Assembly: GCF_000633355.1 (NCBI RefSeq)
Contig: NZ_AYMQ01000059.1
Coordinates: 17,916 to 81,915, forward strand
DNA from: Serratia sp. H1w
GTDB taxonomy: Bacteria; Pseudomonadota; Gammaproteobacteria; Enterobacterales; Enterobacteriaceae
Direction: 5' to 3'
DNA: 64,000 bases
Below are positions 33,771 through 44,293 of this stretch, one piece after another. The translations under genes and the position numbers were made by a program. The notes beneath the pieces were generated by a model, which saw only the letters and a list, made by a program, of their open reading frames with translations, was not told the DNA's origin and made no database searches. Each line of letters opens with the position of its first letter. Within the stretch, counting starts at the first letter, position 1.

Positions 33771-35047
33771 TCGCTCAGGAGGCGGAGCAGGCCGCAGCCA
33801 GAGTGATGGCTCGCTGTGACGAACTGGCGGCAATCAGCAGTTCGCCTGGTCAACTGACGCGGGTTTACCTCTCCCCGGAACATCTGCGCGCCAACCAGTT
33901 GGTAGGGAACTGGATGCGTGAGCTGGGGATGAAGGTCTGGCAAGACGGCGTGGGTAACATCTGCGGACGTTACGAAGGAACGCAACCGTCTGCACCGGCG
34001 CTGCTGCTTGGCTCTCATCTGGATACGGTACGTAACGCAGGGCGCTACGATGGCATGTTGGGTGTGTTGACCGCGCTCGAAGTTGTTGCGTTCCTGCATA
34101 GCCGCAAGCGGCGCTTGCCGCAGGCGATCGAAGTGATCGGTTTTGCCGATGAAGAAGGGACGCGTTTTGGCATTACCTTGCTCGGTAGCAAAGGGATCAC
34201 CGGGCAGTGGGCGGCAAATTGGCTGGCATGTACCGATGCCGAGGGCGTCAGTGTCGCCGAGGCTATGCGTGACGCAGGGTTGGATCCCGCGGCTGTGGGG
34301 TCTGCCGAGCGTGCACAGGACTCGATTTGTGCCTATCTCGAACTGCATATCGAACAGGGGCCTTGCCTTGAGGCTGCCGATCTGGCGCTGGGCGTGGTCA
34401 CTGCGATTAATGCGGCTCGCCGTCTCAACTGTACCTTTACCGGGCATGCTGGTCATGCTGGCACTGTGCCTATGGAGCTGCGCCGGGATGCGCTTGCTGC
34501 CGCCGCTGAATGGATGGTGGCGGTTGAGCGGCTCACCGTGGAATGCGATCCACATGTCGTCGCAACGGTTGGTCAGATCGACAGTTTGCCGGGAGCTATC
34601 AATGTGATCCCTGGACTTGTCAGGTTATCCCTCGATATTCGTGGCCCGCAAGTTGAGCAGCTAGATACGCTGCTAACTGAATTATTGGCACAGGCGCAGA
34701 GCATTGGCGCACGTCGCGGGATCCGCTTCGACAGTGAGGAATTCTATCGTATAGCGGCCACTGCCTGTGACCAGAAATTGCAACAGCGTTGGAATGAGGC
34801 GGTGATGCAGGTGCAAGGGAGTTGCCTGAAATTGCCTAGCGGTGCAGGGCATGATGCCATTGCAATCGCCGCTCGTTGGCCGGTGGGGATGCTGTTTGTC
34901 CGTTGTGCTGGGGGCATCAGCCACCATCCCGATGAGGCGGTAACCCTCTCCGACGTAGCGTTGGCGATCCAGGCTTACTGCCAGGTTGTCGTGACCCCTC
35001 ACCCCAACCCTCTCCCACAGGGAGAGGGAGCTGATCGGAGCACTTGA
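33767..35047 (+). CDS. hpxK: Allantoate amidohydrolase-like metalloenzyme (HpxK/AllC)
   Basis: A 426-residue M20-family amidohydrolase. Metal ligands are visible at His84 and Asp86 (GSHLDT), the GRYDG aspartate, and ADEEGTRFG, with a later HIEQGPCLE region typical of allantoate/N-carbamoyl amidohydrolases. It would release ammonia and CO2 from allantoate, giving ureidoglycine for the neighbouring aminotransferase. Beta-ureidopropionase or N-carbamoyl amino-acid hydrolase are alternatives. The last 15 or so residues (HPNPLPQGEG) are encoded by a repeat element that begins inside the gene. Confidence 0.82.
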   Translation: MIAQEAEQAAARVMARCDELAAISSSPGQLTRVYLSPEHLRANQLVGNWMRELGMKVWQDGVGNICGRYEGTQPSAPALLLGSHLDTVRNAGRYDGMLGVLTALEVVAFLHSRKRRLPQAIEVIGFADEEGTRFGITLLGSKGITGQWAANWLACTDAEGVSVAEAMRDAGLDPAAVGSAERAQDSICAYLELHIEQGPCLEAADLALGVVTAINAARRLNCTFTGHAGHAGTVPMELRRDALAAAAEWMVAVERLTVECDPHVVATVGQIDSLPGAINVIPGLVRLSLDIRGPQVEQLDTLLTELLAQAQSIGARRGIRFDSEEFYRIAATACDQKLQQRWNEAVMQVQGSCLKLPSGAGHDAIAIAARWPVGMLFVRCAGGISHHPDEAVTLSDVALAIQAYCQVVVTPHPNPLPQGEGADRST

Positions 35048-35135
35048 TTAGTCTGTGCTACAGTGGGAAATATAGAAATATCAACGAACTCGATCGGTCC
35101 CCTCGCCCTTTGGGAGAGGGTTAGGGTGAGGGGCA
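34995..35135. repeat. CCCTCACCC inverted-repeat element, copy A
   Basis: A 141-bp element whose left arm (CCCCTCACCCCAACCCTCTC) is the reverse complement of its right arm (GAGAGGGTTAGGGTGAGGGG) with few changes. It overlaps the 3' end of hpxK and ends 10 bp before the omega-amidase stop. It shares arms and an inner GAACTCGATCGGTCCCCT with copy B. Confidence 0.8.
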
Positions 35136-35144
35136 TCTGTTGAC

Positions 35145-35918
35145 TCAATCGTGCAGTAAAAAGCTATCCGCATCACGCCAGGCAGGAAACGCCGTACGGT
35201 AGGTTTGCAGCGTTTCCAGCGAAAGCTCGGCATCCAGCCTTGCTGCCTGACCCGGTTCTGCGCTGGCCAAGCGTTCCCCCTGCGGGCTGACGATCAGGCT
35301 GTCACCGCTGTAGTTCAGACCGTTACCATCCTCGCCCACGCGGTTGCAACCCGCTACGTAAGTCTGGTTTTCAATCGCCCGCGCAGCCAGCAGCGTTTGC
35401 CAATGCATGCTGCGCGCAGCGGGCCAGTTGGCCACGTACAGAGCCAGATCGTAATCCTGCTGATAGCGGGACCACACCGGGAAGCGCAGGTCATAACAGA
35501 TTTGCGGCAGGATACGCCAGCCGCGCCATTCGAAAATAGTGCGCTGCTTACCAGCCTGATAATGCAGGTGCTCGCCAGCCATACGGAACAGATGGCGTTT
35601 ATCATAGCCATGCACCTTGCCGCCGGGTTCTACCAGCAGGAAACGGTTAACCGCTCCTTCAGGCGTTTTTAACGCCACGCTGCCCCCCACCAAGGCGTTG
35701 GTTTTCACCGCCCAGGTGTGCAGCCAGTCGATGACCTGCTGTTCTGGCAGCGCACTTTCCCCGGCATCCATGGCAAAGCCGGTGGTAAACATTTCCGGCA
35801 GCACAATCAGATCGCGGCCGGTAATTGCAGGCAGCAAGGCATCAAACTGACGCAGGTTGGCTTCACCTTGGCGCCAGACCAGCGGTTGCTGCAACAGGGT
35901 AATTTTTAGAGTCGACAT
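35145..35918 (-). CDS. yafV: Omega-amidase (YafV/MtnU-like nitrilase family)
   Basis: A 257-residue carbon-nitrogen hydrolase, from the ATG at 35918. The catalytic triad is Glu42 (PEMFTTGF), Lys107 (YDKRHLF) and Cys141 (ICYDLRFP). YafV-type omega-amidase hydrolyses alpha-ketoglutaramate and is thought to remove the by-product of glutamine transaminases that finish methionine salvage. Its start overlaps the mtnE stop by 13 bp, so the two are cotranslated. This matches the pathway link. Confidence 0.88.
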   Translation of the reverse strand: MSTLKITLLQQPLVWRQGEANLRQFDALLPAITGRDLIVLPEMFTTGFAMDAGESALPEQQVIDWLHTWAVKTNALVGGSVALKTPEGAVNRFLLVEPGGKVHGYDKRHLFRMAGEHLHYQAGKQRTIFEWRGWRILPQICYDLRFPVWSRYQQDYDLALYVANWPAARSMHWQTLLAARAIENQTYVAGCNRVGEDGNGLNYSGDSLIVSPQGERLASAEPGQAARLDAELSLETLQTYRTAFPAWRDADSFLLHD

Positions 35919-37066
35919 AGGCGCTCCGCAGCGGTATCCAGCGTGGCATCTTGCTTGGCGAAGCACAGCCGGATCAGTTTATGGGGGAAAGGATCGGCAC
36001 AGAAGACGGACAGCGGGATCGCCGCCACGCCTGCGTGCTCGGTCAACCAATGGCAGAAGGCAACGTCATCCAGATCGGAGATGGCGCTGTAATCGGCCAG
36101 CAAGAAATAGGTGCCTTCGCAGGGCAGAATTTCCAGTCTGCTGTTAGCCAGCGCCTGCACGAAACGATCACGCTTGGCACGATAAAACGCCGGTAATTGC
36201 TGCCAGTGCTCCGGCTCGTTGCGCAGCATATCGGCCAGTGCCAGCTGTGCCGGGGTATTGACGGAGAACGTCAGATACTGGTGAACCTTGCGTACCTCTG
36301 CGCTCAACGCCTCTGGAGCCACGCAGTAACCCACTTTCCAGCCGGTCATATGGAAGGTTTTACCAAACGAGGAAACGGCAATCGCTCGCTGACGCAGTTG
36401 CGGATGGGCCAGCACGCTGGCATGTCCTCCTTTGGCAAAGCAGATATGTTCGTAAACCTCATCGCTCAGGATATAGATCTCCCGATCGGCGATTGCGGCC
36501 CAGAGTTGCTGCATATCTTCAGCCGACCAAGCTGTGGCGGAGGGATTTTGCGGAGTATTGAGGATCACCAGCCGGGTGCGCGGTGAGAGCTGCTCGGCAA
36601 AGTGTTGCCAATCCACTTTGAAGGCCGGTGGTTGCAGCGCAATGCGTTTCAATACACCGCCGGAAAGTTGTACCGCCGGGGCGTAGCTGTCGTAGCTGGG
36701 GTCGAAACAAATGACTTCATCACCAGCGCGCACCAGGGCGCTGATCGCGGCGAACAACGCTTCGGTGGCACCGGCGGTGACGGTCACTTCGCTATTGGCA
36801 TCCGGCTGCCAGCCATAAAGCTGGGCGGTTTTTTCCGCAATGGCTTCACGCAACGGTGCAGCACCGGTCATCGGGGCATATTGGTTCGCACCCTGGCTGA
36901 CGTGCCAGCTCAGACGCTGTTTTAAATACTCCGGGCCATCAAAATCCGGAAAGCCTTGCGACAGGTTGATCGCCTGATGCTGCTGCGCCAGAGCGCTCAT
37001 CTGGGTAAAGATGGTGGTACCGAGTTCAGGTAACTTGCTGGCTGGGATCGGGGCTTCGGTGCTCAT
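35906..37066 (-). CDS. mtnE: Methionine/glutamine aminotransferase MtnE (YbdL-like)
   Basis: A 386-residue PLP aminotransferase of fold type I. Lys236 (SSFGKTFHMTGWK) should hold PLP; NTPQNPS (about 170-176) and SDEVYEH (201-207) are the usual supporting motifs. It transaminates 4-methylthio-2-oxobutanoate to methionine, the last salvage step. It is divergent from mtnB across a MetJ-box region. YbdL of E. coli is the same family. Confidence 0.88.
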   Translation of the reverse strand: MSTEAPIPASKLPELGTTIFTQMSALAQQHQAINLSQGFPDFDGPEYLKQRLSWHVSQGANQYAPMTGAAPLREAIAEKTAQLYGWQPDANSEVTVTAGATEALFAAISALVRAGDEVICFDPSYDSYAPAVQLSGGVLKRIALQPPAFKVDWQHFAEQLSPRTRLVILNTPQNPSATAWSAEDMQQLWAAIADREIYILSDEVYEHICFAKGGHASVLAHPQLRQRAIAVSSFGKTFHMTGWKVGYCVAPEALSAEVRKVHQYLTFSVNTPAQLALADMLRNEPEHWQQLPAFYRAKRDRFVQALANSRLEILPCEGTYFLLADYSAISDLDDVAFCHWLTEHAGVAAIPLSVFCADPFPHKLIRLCFAKQDATLDTAAERLCRL

Positions 37067-37132
37067 TTCAGGCTAATTCTCCTGGCGCTTATGTTGCGAA
37101 TAATATAGCACGATGTTAATGTTTGGCAATCA

Positions 37133-37148
37133 AGACGTTTAGATGGCT
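37133..37148. promoter_or_regulatory. MetJ operator between mtnE and mtnB
   Basis: AGACGTTT (37133-37140) and AGATGGCT (37141-37148) match the met box AGACGTCT at 7/8 and 6/8, in tandem. MetJ with S-adenosylmethionine would repress mtnB-C-D, and perhaps mtnE on the other side. Confidence 0.65.
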
Positions 37149-37166
37149 ATCAGGAAGAATGACCGA

Positions 37167-37781
37167 ATGACGGAAAACCCGCAATTAGATGCCTTATTGG
37201 CGGCCTGCCACTGGATCGGTGAGAAGGGCTGGTGTCCGGCGACCGGCGGCAATATGTCGCTGCGCCTTGACGAACAACGCTGCCTGGTGACCGAATCCGG
37301 CAAAGACAAGGGCAGCCTGAACGAGCAGGATTTATTGCTGGTGGAAACGGCGAACAACCATGTTCCCAGTGGCCGCACGCCTTCGGCAGAAACCGGCCTG
37401 CATACGCTGATCTACCGGCTCTATCCCGCGGTAGGTGCCATCTTGCATACCCATTCGGTCAATGCCACCGTGCTTTCCCGTGTGGAGAAAAGCGCTGCGC
37501 TGGTACTGCAAGGGTATGAAATGCAAAAATCCCTCAGCGGCCAGAAGAGCCATCTCGATAGCGTCAGCATCCCCATTTTTGATAACGATCAGGACATTCC
37601 GGCGCTGGCTGCGCGCGTAGCGGCTTTTGCCGAGGTAACGCCGTTGCAGTACGGTTTTCTGGTGCGTGGCCACGGCTTGTATTGCTGGGGCAATCAGGTG
37701 GCGGAAGCACGCCGCCATCTTGAAGGGCTGGAGTTCCTGTTCCAGTGCGAACTACAACGCCGTTTACTGGAGGCCAAATGA
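37167..37781 (+). CDS. mtnB: Methylthioribulose-1-phosphate dehydratase MtnB
   Basis: A 204-residue class II aldolase-family zinc enzyme that dehydrates methylthioribulose-1-phosphate. Zinc ligands His94 and His96 (LHTHSVNA) and GHG (near 170) are visible, plus the GNMS phosphate motif (28-31). I take the ATG at 37167, with AGGAA upstream. The ATG at 37143 lies on the MetJ site and adds only eight residues. Its TGA overlaps the mtnC ATG. Confidence 0.9.
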   Translation: MTENPQLDALLAACHWIGEKGWCPATGGNMSLRLDEQRCLVTESGKDKGSLNEQDLLLVETANNHVPSGRTPSAETGLHTLIYRLYPAVGAILHTHSVNATVLSRVEKSAALVLQGYEMQKSLSGQKSHLDSVSIPIFDNDQDIPALAARVAAFAEVTPLQYGFLVRGHGLYCWGNQVAEARRHLEGLEFLFQCELQRRLLEAK

Positions 37782-38464
37782 TCCGCGCCATCGTCACCGA
37801 TATTGAAGGCACCACCAGCGATATCCGCTTTGTGCATCAGGTGCTGTTCCCCTATGCCCGTGAGCGACTGGGGGAGTTTATCCGCAGCCATTATAACGAC
37901 GCTGAAGTGGCGGCACCGCTGGCAGCATTGCGTGAAGAGATTGCCCAGCCGGATGCGGATAATGAACAGCTAATCACTGCGCTTTACCGCTTTATGGATG
38001 AGGATCGCAAATCTACCGCGCTGAAAGCCTTGCAGGGCATCATTTGGCGAAGCGGCTACCATAATGGCGATTTCCAGGGGCATCTGTACCCGGAAGTGGC
38101 CACACAGTTAGCCGCCTGGCAGCAGCAAGGGCTGACGCTGTACGTCTACTCTTCCGGCTCGGTTGAAGCGCAAAAACTGCTGTTTGGCTACAGCGATGCC
38201 GGAGATTTGCAGCCGCTGTTCAGCGGTTACTTTGATACGCACGTGGGGGCCAAGCGTGAAAGTGCCTCTTATCAGAATATCGCCCAGGCTATCGGTCTGG
38301 AGCCAACAGAACTGCTGTTCCTGTCCGATATCCATCAGGAGCTGGATGCAGCCCGGCAGGCGGGTTGGCATACCTGCCAACTGATCCGCGATGACGCCGA
38401 TCCGCACAGCCAGCACCGGCAGGTTAACCGTTTTGATCACATCGAGTTAGGGGAGTTTGTCTGA
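37778..38464 (+). CDS. mtnC: Enolase-phosphatase E1, MtnC
   Basis: A 228-residue HAD-superfamily enzyme that enolises and dephosphorylates the diketo-phosphate to acireductone. Nucleophile motif VTDIEGTT (Asp8) and the later SSGS (128-131) and FLSDIHQE (about 187-194) motifs fit. The ATG at 37778 overlaps the mtnB stop; the stop overlaps the mtnD ATG. Confidence 0.92.
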   Translation: MIRAIVTDIEGTTSDIRFVHQVLFPYARERLGEFIRSHYNDAEVAAPLAALREEIAQPDADNEQLITALYRFMDEDRKSTALKALQGIIWRSGYHNGDFQGHLYPEVATQLAAWQQQGLTLYVYSSGSVEAQKLLFGYSDAGDLQPLFSGYFDTHVGAKRESASYQNIAQAIGLEPTELLFLSDIHQELDAARQAGWHTCQLIRDDADPHSQHRQVNRFDHIELGEFV

Positions 38465-39006
38465 TGAGTGGATTGACCATTTTTAGCGATCAACAGCCGC
38501 AGCAGCCATTGTGGCAGAGCCAGGATGCGCAGGCTATCCAGCAGCAGTTAGCGCAGATTGGCGTGCGTTTTGAGCGTTGGCAGGCAGATCGCGAACTGGG
38601 GGACAACCCGCAGCCGGAAGCGGTGATCGCCGCCTATCAGCATGAAATCGACCGGTTGGTGGCAGAAAAGGGCTATCAAAGCTGGGATGTCATCAGCATG
38701 CGGCCGGATAACGCCCAGCGTGAAGTGCTGCGGGAGAAATTCCTGGCCGAACATACCCATGGTGAGGATGAAGTGCGCTTCTTTGTGGCAGGGGCGGGGC
38801 TGTTTTGCCTGCATCTAGAAGGGAAAATCTTCCAGATCCTGTGTGAGAAGAACGATCTGATCTCGGTGCCAGCCAACACTCGCCACTGGTTTGATATGGG
38901 TTCGGCACCCAGTTTCACCGCCATCCGCGTATTCGATAACCCGGAAGGTTGGGTAGCCCATTTCACCGGCGACAAGATTGCCGCAGCCTATCCAACATTA
39001 GATTGA
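38464..39006 (+). CDS. mtnD: Acireductone dioxygenase MtnD
   Basis: A 180-residue cupin that oxidises acireductone to the methionine keto-acid and formate (iron form) or to a dead-end product with CO (nickel form). The four metal ligands are His97, His99, Glu103 (HTHGEDE) and His141 (TRHWFDM), one number off the Klebsiella enzyme's. Last gene of the mtnBCD operon; a repeat copy follows. Confidence 0.93.
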   Translation: MSGLTIFSDQQPQQPLWQSQDAQAIQQQLAQIGVRFERWQADRELGDNPQPEAVIAAYQHEIDRLVAEKGYQSWDVISMRPDNAQREVLREKFLAEHTHGEDEVRFFVAGAGLFCLHLEGKIFQILCEKNDLISVPANTRHWFDMGSAPSFTAIRVFDNPEGWVAHFTGDKIAAAYPTLD

Positions 39007-39016
39007 GTCCATACAG

Positions 39017-39142
39017 CCCCTCACCCCAACCCTCTCCCACAGGGCGAGGGAGCTGGTACGGTGTCGTGGTCAAGTTTCGCGCTCGAACCAATAGCGAACT
39101 CGATCGGTCCCCTCTCCCTGTGGGAGAGGGCTAGGGTGAGGG
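39017..39142. repeat. CCCTCACCC inverted-repeat element, copy B
   Basis: A 126-bp element with arms CCCCTCACCCCAACCCTCTC and GAGAGGGCTAGGGTGAGGG, between the convergent mtnD and mtnA. The long stem in either RNA could act as a two-way terminator. Confidence 0.8.
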
Positions 39143-39147
39143 TATCG

Positions 39148-40176
39148 TTATGCCAATGCCCGCTGAAAAACACCGTCGGCAACCTGCTCTGGCGTAATGA
39201 CGCCGCTATCCAACACCCAGCCACTGATCAGCGCCGCCGGAGTGACATCGAATGCCGGATTGTAGGTTGGCGCGTTGAGCGGTGCCCACTGGCAGGAACC
39301 AAAGCTGCCGCTGACGCCGGTGATTTCCTCGGCTGCCCGCTGTTCGATCGGAATGGCTGCACCGTTCGGGCAGTGGGGATCGTGCGTGGTATGCGGGGCA
39401 GCAACGTAAAACGGGATGCGGTGATAATGGGCCAGCACCGCCAGGCTGTAAGTACCGATCTTATTGGCCACGTCGCCGTTGGCCGCAATACGGTCAGCGC
39501 CGACCCAGACGGCATCGACCTGGCCCGCAGCCATCAGGCTGGCGGCCATTGAATCGCAGATCAAACGGTAAGGAATGCCTAACTCACCCAGTTCCCAGGC
39601 GGTGAGTCGGCCCCCTTGCAGCAACGGACGAGTTTCATCGACCCACACCTGAGTAATCTTGCCCTGCTGATGTGCACGCAGCAGAACGCCAATTGCCGTA
39701 CCTACGCCCGCTGTCGCCAGTCCTCCTGTGTTGCAATGGGTGAGCAGACGACTACCTGGTTTCACCCACTCGGCACCGTTATCGGCAATGCGATCGCACA
39801 AGATCCGATCTTCCTCTACCAGGCGCAGCGCTTCCTCGGTCATTGCGCTCGCCCAATCGGGCTGTGCCAACGCCTGCTTCATGCGGTCCAGATTGTTCAT
39901 CAGATTTACCGCCGTAGGGCGTGAAGCGCGCAGCGTCTGCAACGCCTGTTCCAACTCGCTCTGCGACAGGCCACGCTCGGCCAGCAGGGCTAGTAACAGG
40001 CTGGCAGACAGCCCGATCAACGGTGCGCCACGCACACGCAGGGCACGGATATGCCCAACCAGTTCGTCCACGCTATCGCAGGGCAGCCAACACTTTTCCT
40101 GCGGCAGGGCTTGCTGGTCGAGGATCCACAGGCGGTTATCTTTCAGGTCCAGGCTGGTGGTGTTAAATGCTTGCAT
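39148..40176 (-). CDS. mtnA: Methylthioribose-1-phosphate isomerase MtnA
   Basis: A 342-residue eIF2B-like isomerase that opens methylthioribose-1-phosphate to the ribulose form. Catalytic Cys148 ([12 protein letters not shown]) and Asp228 ([12 protein letters not shown]) sit at the usual spacing. It is divergent from mtnK across a four-box MetJ operator. Confidence 0.92.
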   Translation of the reverse strand: MQAFNTTSLDLKDNRLWILDQQALPQEKCWLPCDSVDELVGHIRALRVRGAPLIGLSASLLLALLAERGLSQSELEQALQTLRASRPTAVNLMNNLDRMKQALAQPDWASAMTEEALRLVEEDRILCDRIADNGAEWVKPGSRLLTHCNTGGLATAGVGTAIGVLLRAHQQGKITQVWVDETRPLLQGGRLTAWELGELGIPYRLICDSMAASLMAAGQVDAVWVGADRIAANGDVANKIGTYSLAVLAHYHRIPFYVAAPHTTHDPHCPNGAAIPIEQRAAEEITGVSGSFGSCQWAPLNAPTYNPAFDVTPAALISGWVLDSGVITPEQVADGVFQRALA

Positions 40177-40240
40177 CGGTGGTTAAATCCTTGTGTCTTT
40201 CTTATTGCATCTGTGAACCCATTCTGCCAACATGACATCC

Positions 40241-40272
40241 GGATGTATAGACGTCCAAACGCTTTTGCGTCT
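40241..40272. promoter_or_regulatory. MetJ operator (four tandem met boxes) between mtnA and mtnK
   Basis: Four adjacent 8-bp units read GGATGTAT, AGACGTCC, AAACGCTT and TTGCGTCT; the second matches the consensus at 7/8 and the others at 5/8. Tandem arrays of this kind are how MetJ binds cooperatively. It would control both salvage genes. Confidence 0.75.
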
Positions 40273-40319
40273 AAAAATAAAAAAATCATCGCTACGGGAA
40301 AGAACAGAGGGGTTGGGGG

Positions 40320-41519
40320 ATGTCACAATATCGTACGTTTACTGCTGCCGATGCCGTTGAATATGCGCGTCAATATGGGCAACTGGCCGAACCGCAGGCG
40401 CTGGTGAGTGCCGATGAGATCGGTGATGGCAATCTCAATCTGGTATTTAAAATCCGTGATGGCGACGGCGTCAGCCGGGTGATCGTCAAACAGGCGCTGC
40501 CGTACGTACGTTGCGTGGGGGAATCCTGGCCGCTGACGCTGGATCGGGCGCGTATCGAAGCGGAAACGCTACTGATCCATGGAGCGCTGTGCCCGCGCCA
40601 CACGGTCAAGATCCTGCATCACGATCCTGAGCTGGCGGTGATGGTGCAGGAAGATCTCTCCGACCACCACATCTGGCGCAGTGAGCTAGTCAAAGGACGT
40701 TACTACCCGCTGGCTGCTGGCCAACTGGCGGAGTATCTGGCACAAACCCTGTTCCACACCTCTGATTTTTACCAGACCGCGCAGTTGAAAAAGGCGGAAG
40801 TCAGCCGCTTTACCAACCCGGAGCTGTGTCAGATCACCGAAGATCTGTTCTTTAGCGATCCCTATCAGGATCACGAACGCAACCACTTTGATGAGGCGTT
40901 GCTGCCGCAGGTACTTGAGCTTCGCAATGACGCGGCGCTCAAGTTAGCGGTGGCTGGGCTGAAACACCGTTTCCTGAGCAAGGCCGAAGCGTTGCTGCAC
41001 GGTGATATTCACAGCGGTTCGATCTTTGTTGCCGAAGGCAAGCTAAAGGCGATCGATGCTGAATTTGGTTTCTACGGCCCTATTGGTTTTGATATTGGCA
41101 CCGCAATTGGCAACCTGCTGCTGAACTATTGTGGTTTACCGGGGCTGTTCGGCCCGCGTGATGCGGCGGCCGGGCGTGAACAACGGTTGCAGGATATCCG
41201 TGAGCTGTGGCTGATCTTTGCCGACCGTTTTCTGGCGCTGTGCCATCAACATAGCCGCGATGCAACGCTGGCGCTGCCGGGCTATGCCGAGCAGTTCCTG
41301 CAACAGGTCTGGGCCGATGCGGTGGGCTATTGCGGCACGGAACTGATCCGCCGCACTATCGGGCTGGCTCACGTGGCCGATCTGGACAGCATTACCGATG
41401 CAGAAATGCGTGTCGAGTGCCAGCGTAGTGCCCTCAATCTGGGCCGTGTGCTGATCGTCAATGCGCCGCACATTGCCCATATTGATGCCTTGCTGGCGCG
41501 TATCCGCCAACACGGCTGA
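40320..41519 (+). CDS. mtnK: Methylthioribose kinase MtnK
   Basis: A 399-residue kinase of the APH/choline-kinase fold that phosphorylates methylthioribose, the entry step of salvage. Catalytic [12 protein letters not shown] (about 222-233) and the metal-binding [16 protein letters not shown] (about 242-257) are visible. GGGG stands before the ATG, and a terminator follows. Confidence 0.92.
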   Translation: MSQYRTFTAADAVEYARQYGQLAEPQALVSADEIGDGNLNLVFKIRDGDGVSRVIVKQALPYVRCVGESWPLTLDRARIEAETLLIHGALCPRHTVKILHHDPELAVMVQEDLSDHHIWRSELVKGRYYPLAAGQLAEYLAQTLFHTSDFYQTAQLKKAEVSRFTNPELCQITEDLFFSDPYQDHERNHFDEALLPQVLELRNDAALKLAVAGLKHRFLSKAEALLHGDIHSGSIFVAEGKLKAIDAEFGFYGPIGFDIGTAIGNLLLNYCGLPGLFGPRDAAAGREQRLQDIRELWLIFADRFLALCHQHSRDATLALPGYAEQFLQQVWADAVGYCGTELIRRTIGLAHVADLDSITDAEMRVECQRSALNLGRVLIVNAPHIAHIDALLARIRQHG

Positions 41520-41540
41520 GGTTAACTCTGCAATGAAGAA

Positions 41541-41566
41541 GGGGCGATCCATTACGGTATCGCCCC
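41541..41566. terminator. Terminator between mtnK and fadE
   Basis: GGGGCGAT (41541-41548) pairs with ATCGCCCC (41559-41566), followed by TT. It lies between convergent genes and can serve both. Confidence 0.7.
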
Positions 41567-41589
41567 TTGGCATTTACGGTCAGTGACCG

Positions 41590-44037
41590 TTATGCGGCTT
41601 CAGTCTGCTGCTGGCGTTTCTCCAGCTTTACTGGCTGTTGCGCCGCTAACGCGTCCGGCGCAAAGTCATCGACGTTAATCGAACGCAGACGGCTTTCTTC
41701 CGCTTTCACCAGGATCTTGGCTTCGTCGGTGCTGATTTTGCCTTCATCCAGCGCGCGTTGTGCCAGACGATCGAGGCGGGTAAACGGCAGGTTTTTACCG
41801 GCTTGTTTACACAGACGCTGGTGGATAGGTTCTGCGGCGATCACGTCCAACAACGCGGCTTCCAGCAGGCCAACCGGGTTATGCTCGCTTGGCGTCAGAT
41901 ATTGACCACGGCCAATGCGGCTACGGGTGGCTGAAGGCTGCTGAATAATCTTCGCCAACTGGTGATCCAGCTTATCCGAAGGTGCGGTGTGCACGCGGCC
42001 GAATGGGAACACGACCAGACGCATCGCCCCAGCGATAAAGCGGTTCGGGAAGTTGCGCAGCAGGTCATCCAACGCTTGCTCCGCCTGGTTCAGGCTGTCT
42101 TGCACGCCCCAATGAACCAGTGGCAGATCTTCCTTCTGACGCCCTTCATCCTCAAAACGTTTCAGCGTGGCCGAGGCCAGGTACATCTGGCTGAGTACGT
42201 CACCCAGACGGGCTGAGATACGCTCGCGGCGCTTCAGGCTGCCGCCCAGTACGCCCATCGAAACGTCAGACAGCAACGCCAGGTTGGCGCTCAGGCGGTT
42301 TAGCTGTTGATAGTAGCGGCGCGTAGCATCCTTGGTTGGCGTGCTGCTGGTGCGGCCGTTGGTCAGGCCGAGCCACAGGCTGCGCATCTTGCTGCTGCCA
42401 ACGTGGCCGAGGTGGCCGAACAGTGCCTGGTCGAAGGTGTGCAGATCGTTGTTCTGAGCTGCCGCCATTTCGGTCAAGACGTAAGGATGGCAGCGGATCG
42501 CCCCTTGGCCGAAGATCATCATGGTACGGGTCAGGATATTCGCACCTTCCACCGTGATGGCGATGGGTGCGCCCTGATAGGCACGGGCCAGGAAGTTGGC
42601 TTTACCCAGCATGATGCCTTTACCGCCGGTGATATCCATCGCATCGATGATGGCCTGCTGACCGCGGTGGGTACAATGGTATTTGACGATGGCAGACAGC
42701 ACCGCAGGTTTTTCGCCCTGCATCAACGCATAGGTGATCAGCGAAGCGGCGGCATCCATCACGTAGGTGTTACCGGCAATACGTGCCAGCGGCTCTTCAA
42801 TCCCTTCCATCTTGCCGATAGAGATTTTGAACTGGCGACGAATATGAGCGTATGCACCGGTCGCCAGAGCGACAGACTTCAAGCTACCGGTCGAGTTGGA
42901 TGGCAGGGTGATGCCACGGCCAACCGACAGGCATTCAACCAGCATCCGCCAGCCCTGACCGGCCATTTTTGGCCCGCCAATGATGTAATCGATCGGCACG
43001 AATACGTCATTACCGCGCGTTGGACCATTCTGGAACGGCACGTTGAGCGGGAAGTGACGGTTGCCGATCTCGACTCCTGGGGTGCTGGTTGGGATCAACG
43101 CACAGGTGATCCCTGGGGATTCGTTATCGCTCAGCAGGCGGCTCGGGTCATGCAGCTTGAAGGCCAGCCCCAGCACGGTGGCGATCGGTGCCAGAGTGAT
43201 GTAGCGCTTGTTCCAGGTCAGGCGCATGCCCAGCACCTGTTTGCCTTCCCATTCGCCCATGCAGACGGTACCTACGTCCGGGATGGCCCCGGCGTCGGAA
43301 CCCGCTTCCGGGCTGGTCAGTGCGAAGCAAGGAATTTCATCGCCACGTGCCAGGCCTGGCAGGTAGTGATCTTTCTGTTCTTCAGTGCCGTAATGTTGCA
43401 GCAGTTCGCCTGGGCCGAGGGAGTTAGGCACGCCGACGGTGATCGCCAAAATACCTGAGACACCTGCCAGTTTTTGCAGAACGCGCGCCTGAGCATAAGG
43501 GGAGAATTCCAGCCCGCCGTACTCTTTCTTGATGATCATCGCGAAGAAGCGGTGTTGTTTCAGATAGGCCCACAGCTCCGGCGGCAGATCGGCCAGCTCA
43601 TGAGTGATTTGGAAGTCATCGGCCATGCGGCAGGCTTCTTCAACCGGGCCGTCGATAAAGGCTTGTTCTTCTTCTGTCAGCTTAGGCTGCGGATAGTTGT
43701 GCAGCTTGTTCCAATCCGGGTTGCCGCGGAACAGATCGCCTTCCCACCAGGTGGTCCCGGCGTCGATGGCTTCTTTTTCCGTGGTGGACATTGGTGGCAT
43801 CACTTTGCGGAAAGCGCGCAGTGCCGGGGCAGAAAGCAGTGAGCGGCGCAGTGAAACGACGTTCAGCGGCAGCAGCACGATTGCCAATGGGACCAGCATC
43901 CAGTAAGTCCACAGGCCGATAGCGCCCATGGCTGCAGTATAGGCCAGCAGCAGCAGACTGCTGAGAGCCAGATTCACTCGGTGATAAAACACCACACCAA
44001 TGAGTGCGAGGAAGATAACGATACTAAGAACCATCAT
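41590..44037 (-). CDS. fadE: Acyl-CoA dehydrogenase FadE
   Basis: An 815-residue FAD enzyme that makes trans-2-enoyl-CoA in the first step of beta-oxidation. N-terminal membrane helices (about 1-45) and the acyl-CoA dehydrogenase core are seen, with [27 protein letters not shown] and GGKGIMLG. I use the first ATG of the ATGATG pair at 44037 (GGAGC upstream). An ATG at 44115 would read through the FadR site. Expression should fall under FadR. Confidence 0.92.
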   Translation of the reverse strand: MMVLSIVIFLALIGVVFYHRVNLALSSLLLLAYTAAMGAIGLWTYWMLVPLAIVLLPLNVVSLRRSLLSAPALRAFRKVMPPMSTTEKEAIDAGTTWWEGDLFRGNPDWNKLHNYPQPKLTEEEQAFIDGPVEEACRMADDFQITHELADLPPELWAYLKQHRFFAMIIKKEYGGLEFSPYAQARVLQKLAGVSGILAITVGVPNSLGPGELLQHYGTEEQKDHYLPGLARGDEIPCFALTSPEAGSDAGAIPDVGTVCMGEWEGKQVLGMRLTWNKRYITLAPIATVLGLAFKLHDPSRLLSDNESPGITCALIPTSTPGVEIGNRHFPLNVPFQNGPTRGNDVFVPIDYIIGGPKMAGQGWRMLVECLSVGRGITLPSNSTGSLKSVALATGAYAHIRRQFKISIGKMEGIEEPLARIAGNTYVMDAAASLITYALMQGEKPAVLSAIVKYHCTHRGQQAIIDAMDITGGKGIMLGKANFLARAYQGAPIAITVEGANILTRTMMIFGQGAIRCHPYVLTEMAAAQNNDLHTFDQALFGHLGHVGSSKMRSLWLGLTNGRTSSTPTKDATRRYYQQLNRLSANLALLSDVSMGVLGGSLKRRERISARLGDVLSQMYLASATLKRFEDEGRQKEDLPLVHWGVQDSLNQAEQALDDLLRNFPNRFIAGAMRLVVFPFGRVHTAPSDKLDHQLAKIIQQPSATRSRIGRGQYLTPSEHNPVGLLEAALLDVIAAEPIHQRLCKQAGKNLPFTRLDRLAQRALDEGKISTDEAKILVKAEESRLRSINVDDFAPDALAAQQPVKLEKRQQQTEAA

Positions 44038-44055
44038 AAGAAGCTCCGAAGTAGT

Positions 44056-44072
44056 AAGAGGTCTGACCTGTT
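44056..44072. promoter_or_regulatory. FadR operator upstream of fadE
   Basis: AAGAGGTCTGACCTGTT fits the FadR consensus AACTGGTCnGACCwGTT at all but two positions. It lies 18 bp upstream of the fadE ATG, so FadR would repress until long-chain acyl-CoA releases it. Confidence 0.75.
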
Positions 44073-44293
44073 GTGTATATCTAATGGTTTTAGTCCATAC
44101 CACTTTTTTTATCAATGTATTTACACTTTAATTACAACTTAAGTCACAAACTGACAGCATCAATTGTCAAAAAACGTTCGGGTCGTTTCACACTAGCGTT
44201 GTTTGTGTCGCAATGCTTCTCGGTTTTTCTGCAATCCGTTACACTGCGAGACGAAAGATTGACGATGCCACCGCACAACAAGAGGCGATCTCT

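Noticed and set aside
42307..43458. 383-residue open frame opposite fadE
   Set aside because: Shadow in GC-rich coding DNA; fadE on the other strand is a full-length match with no gap.
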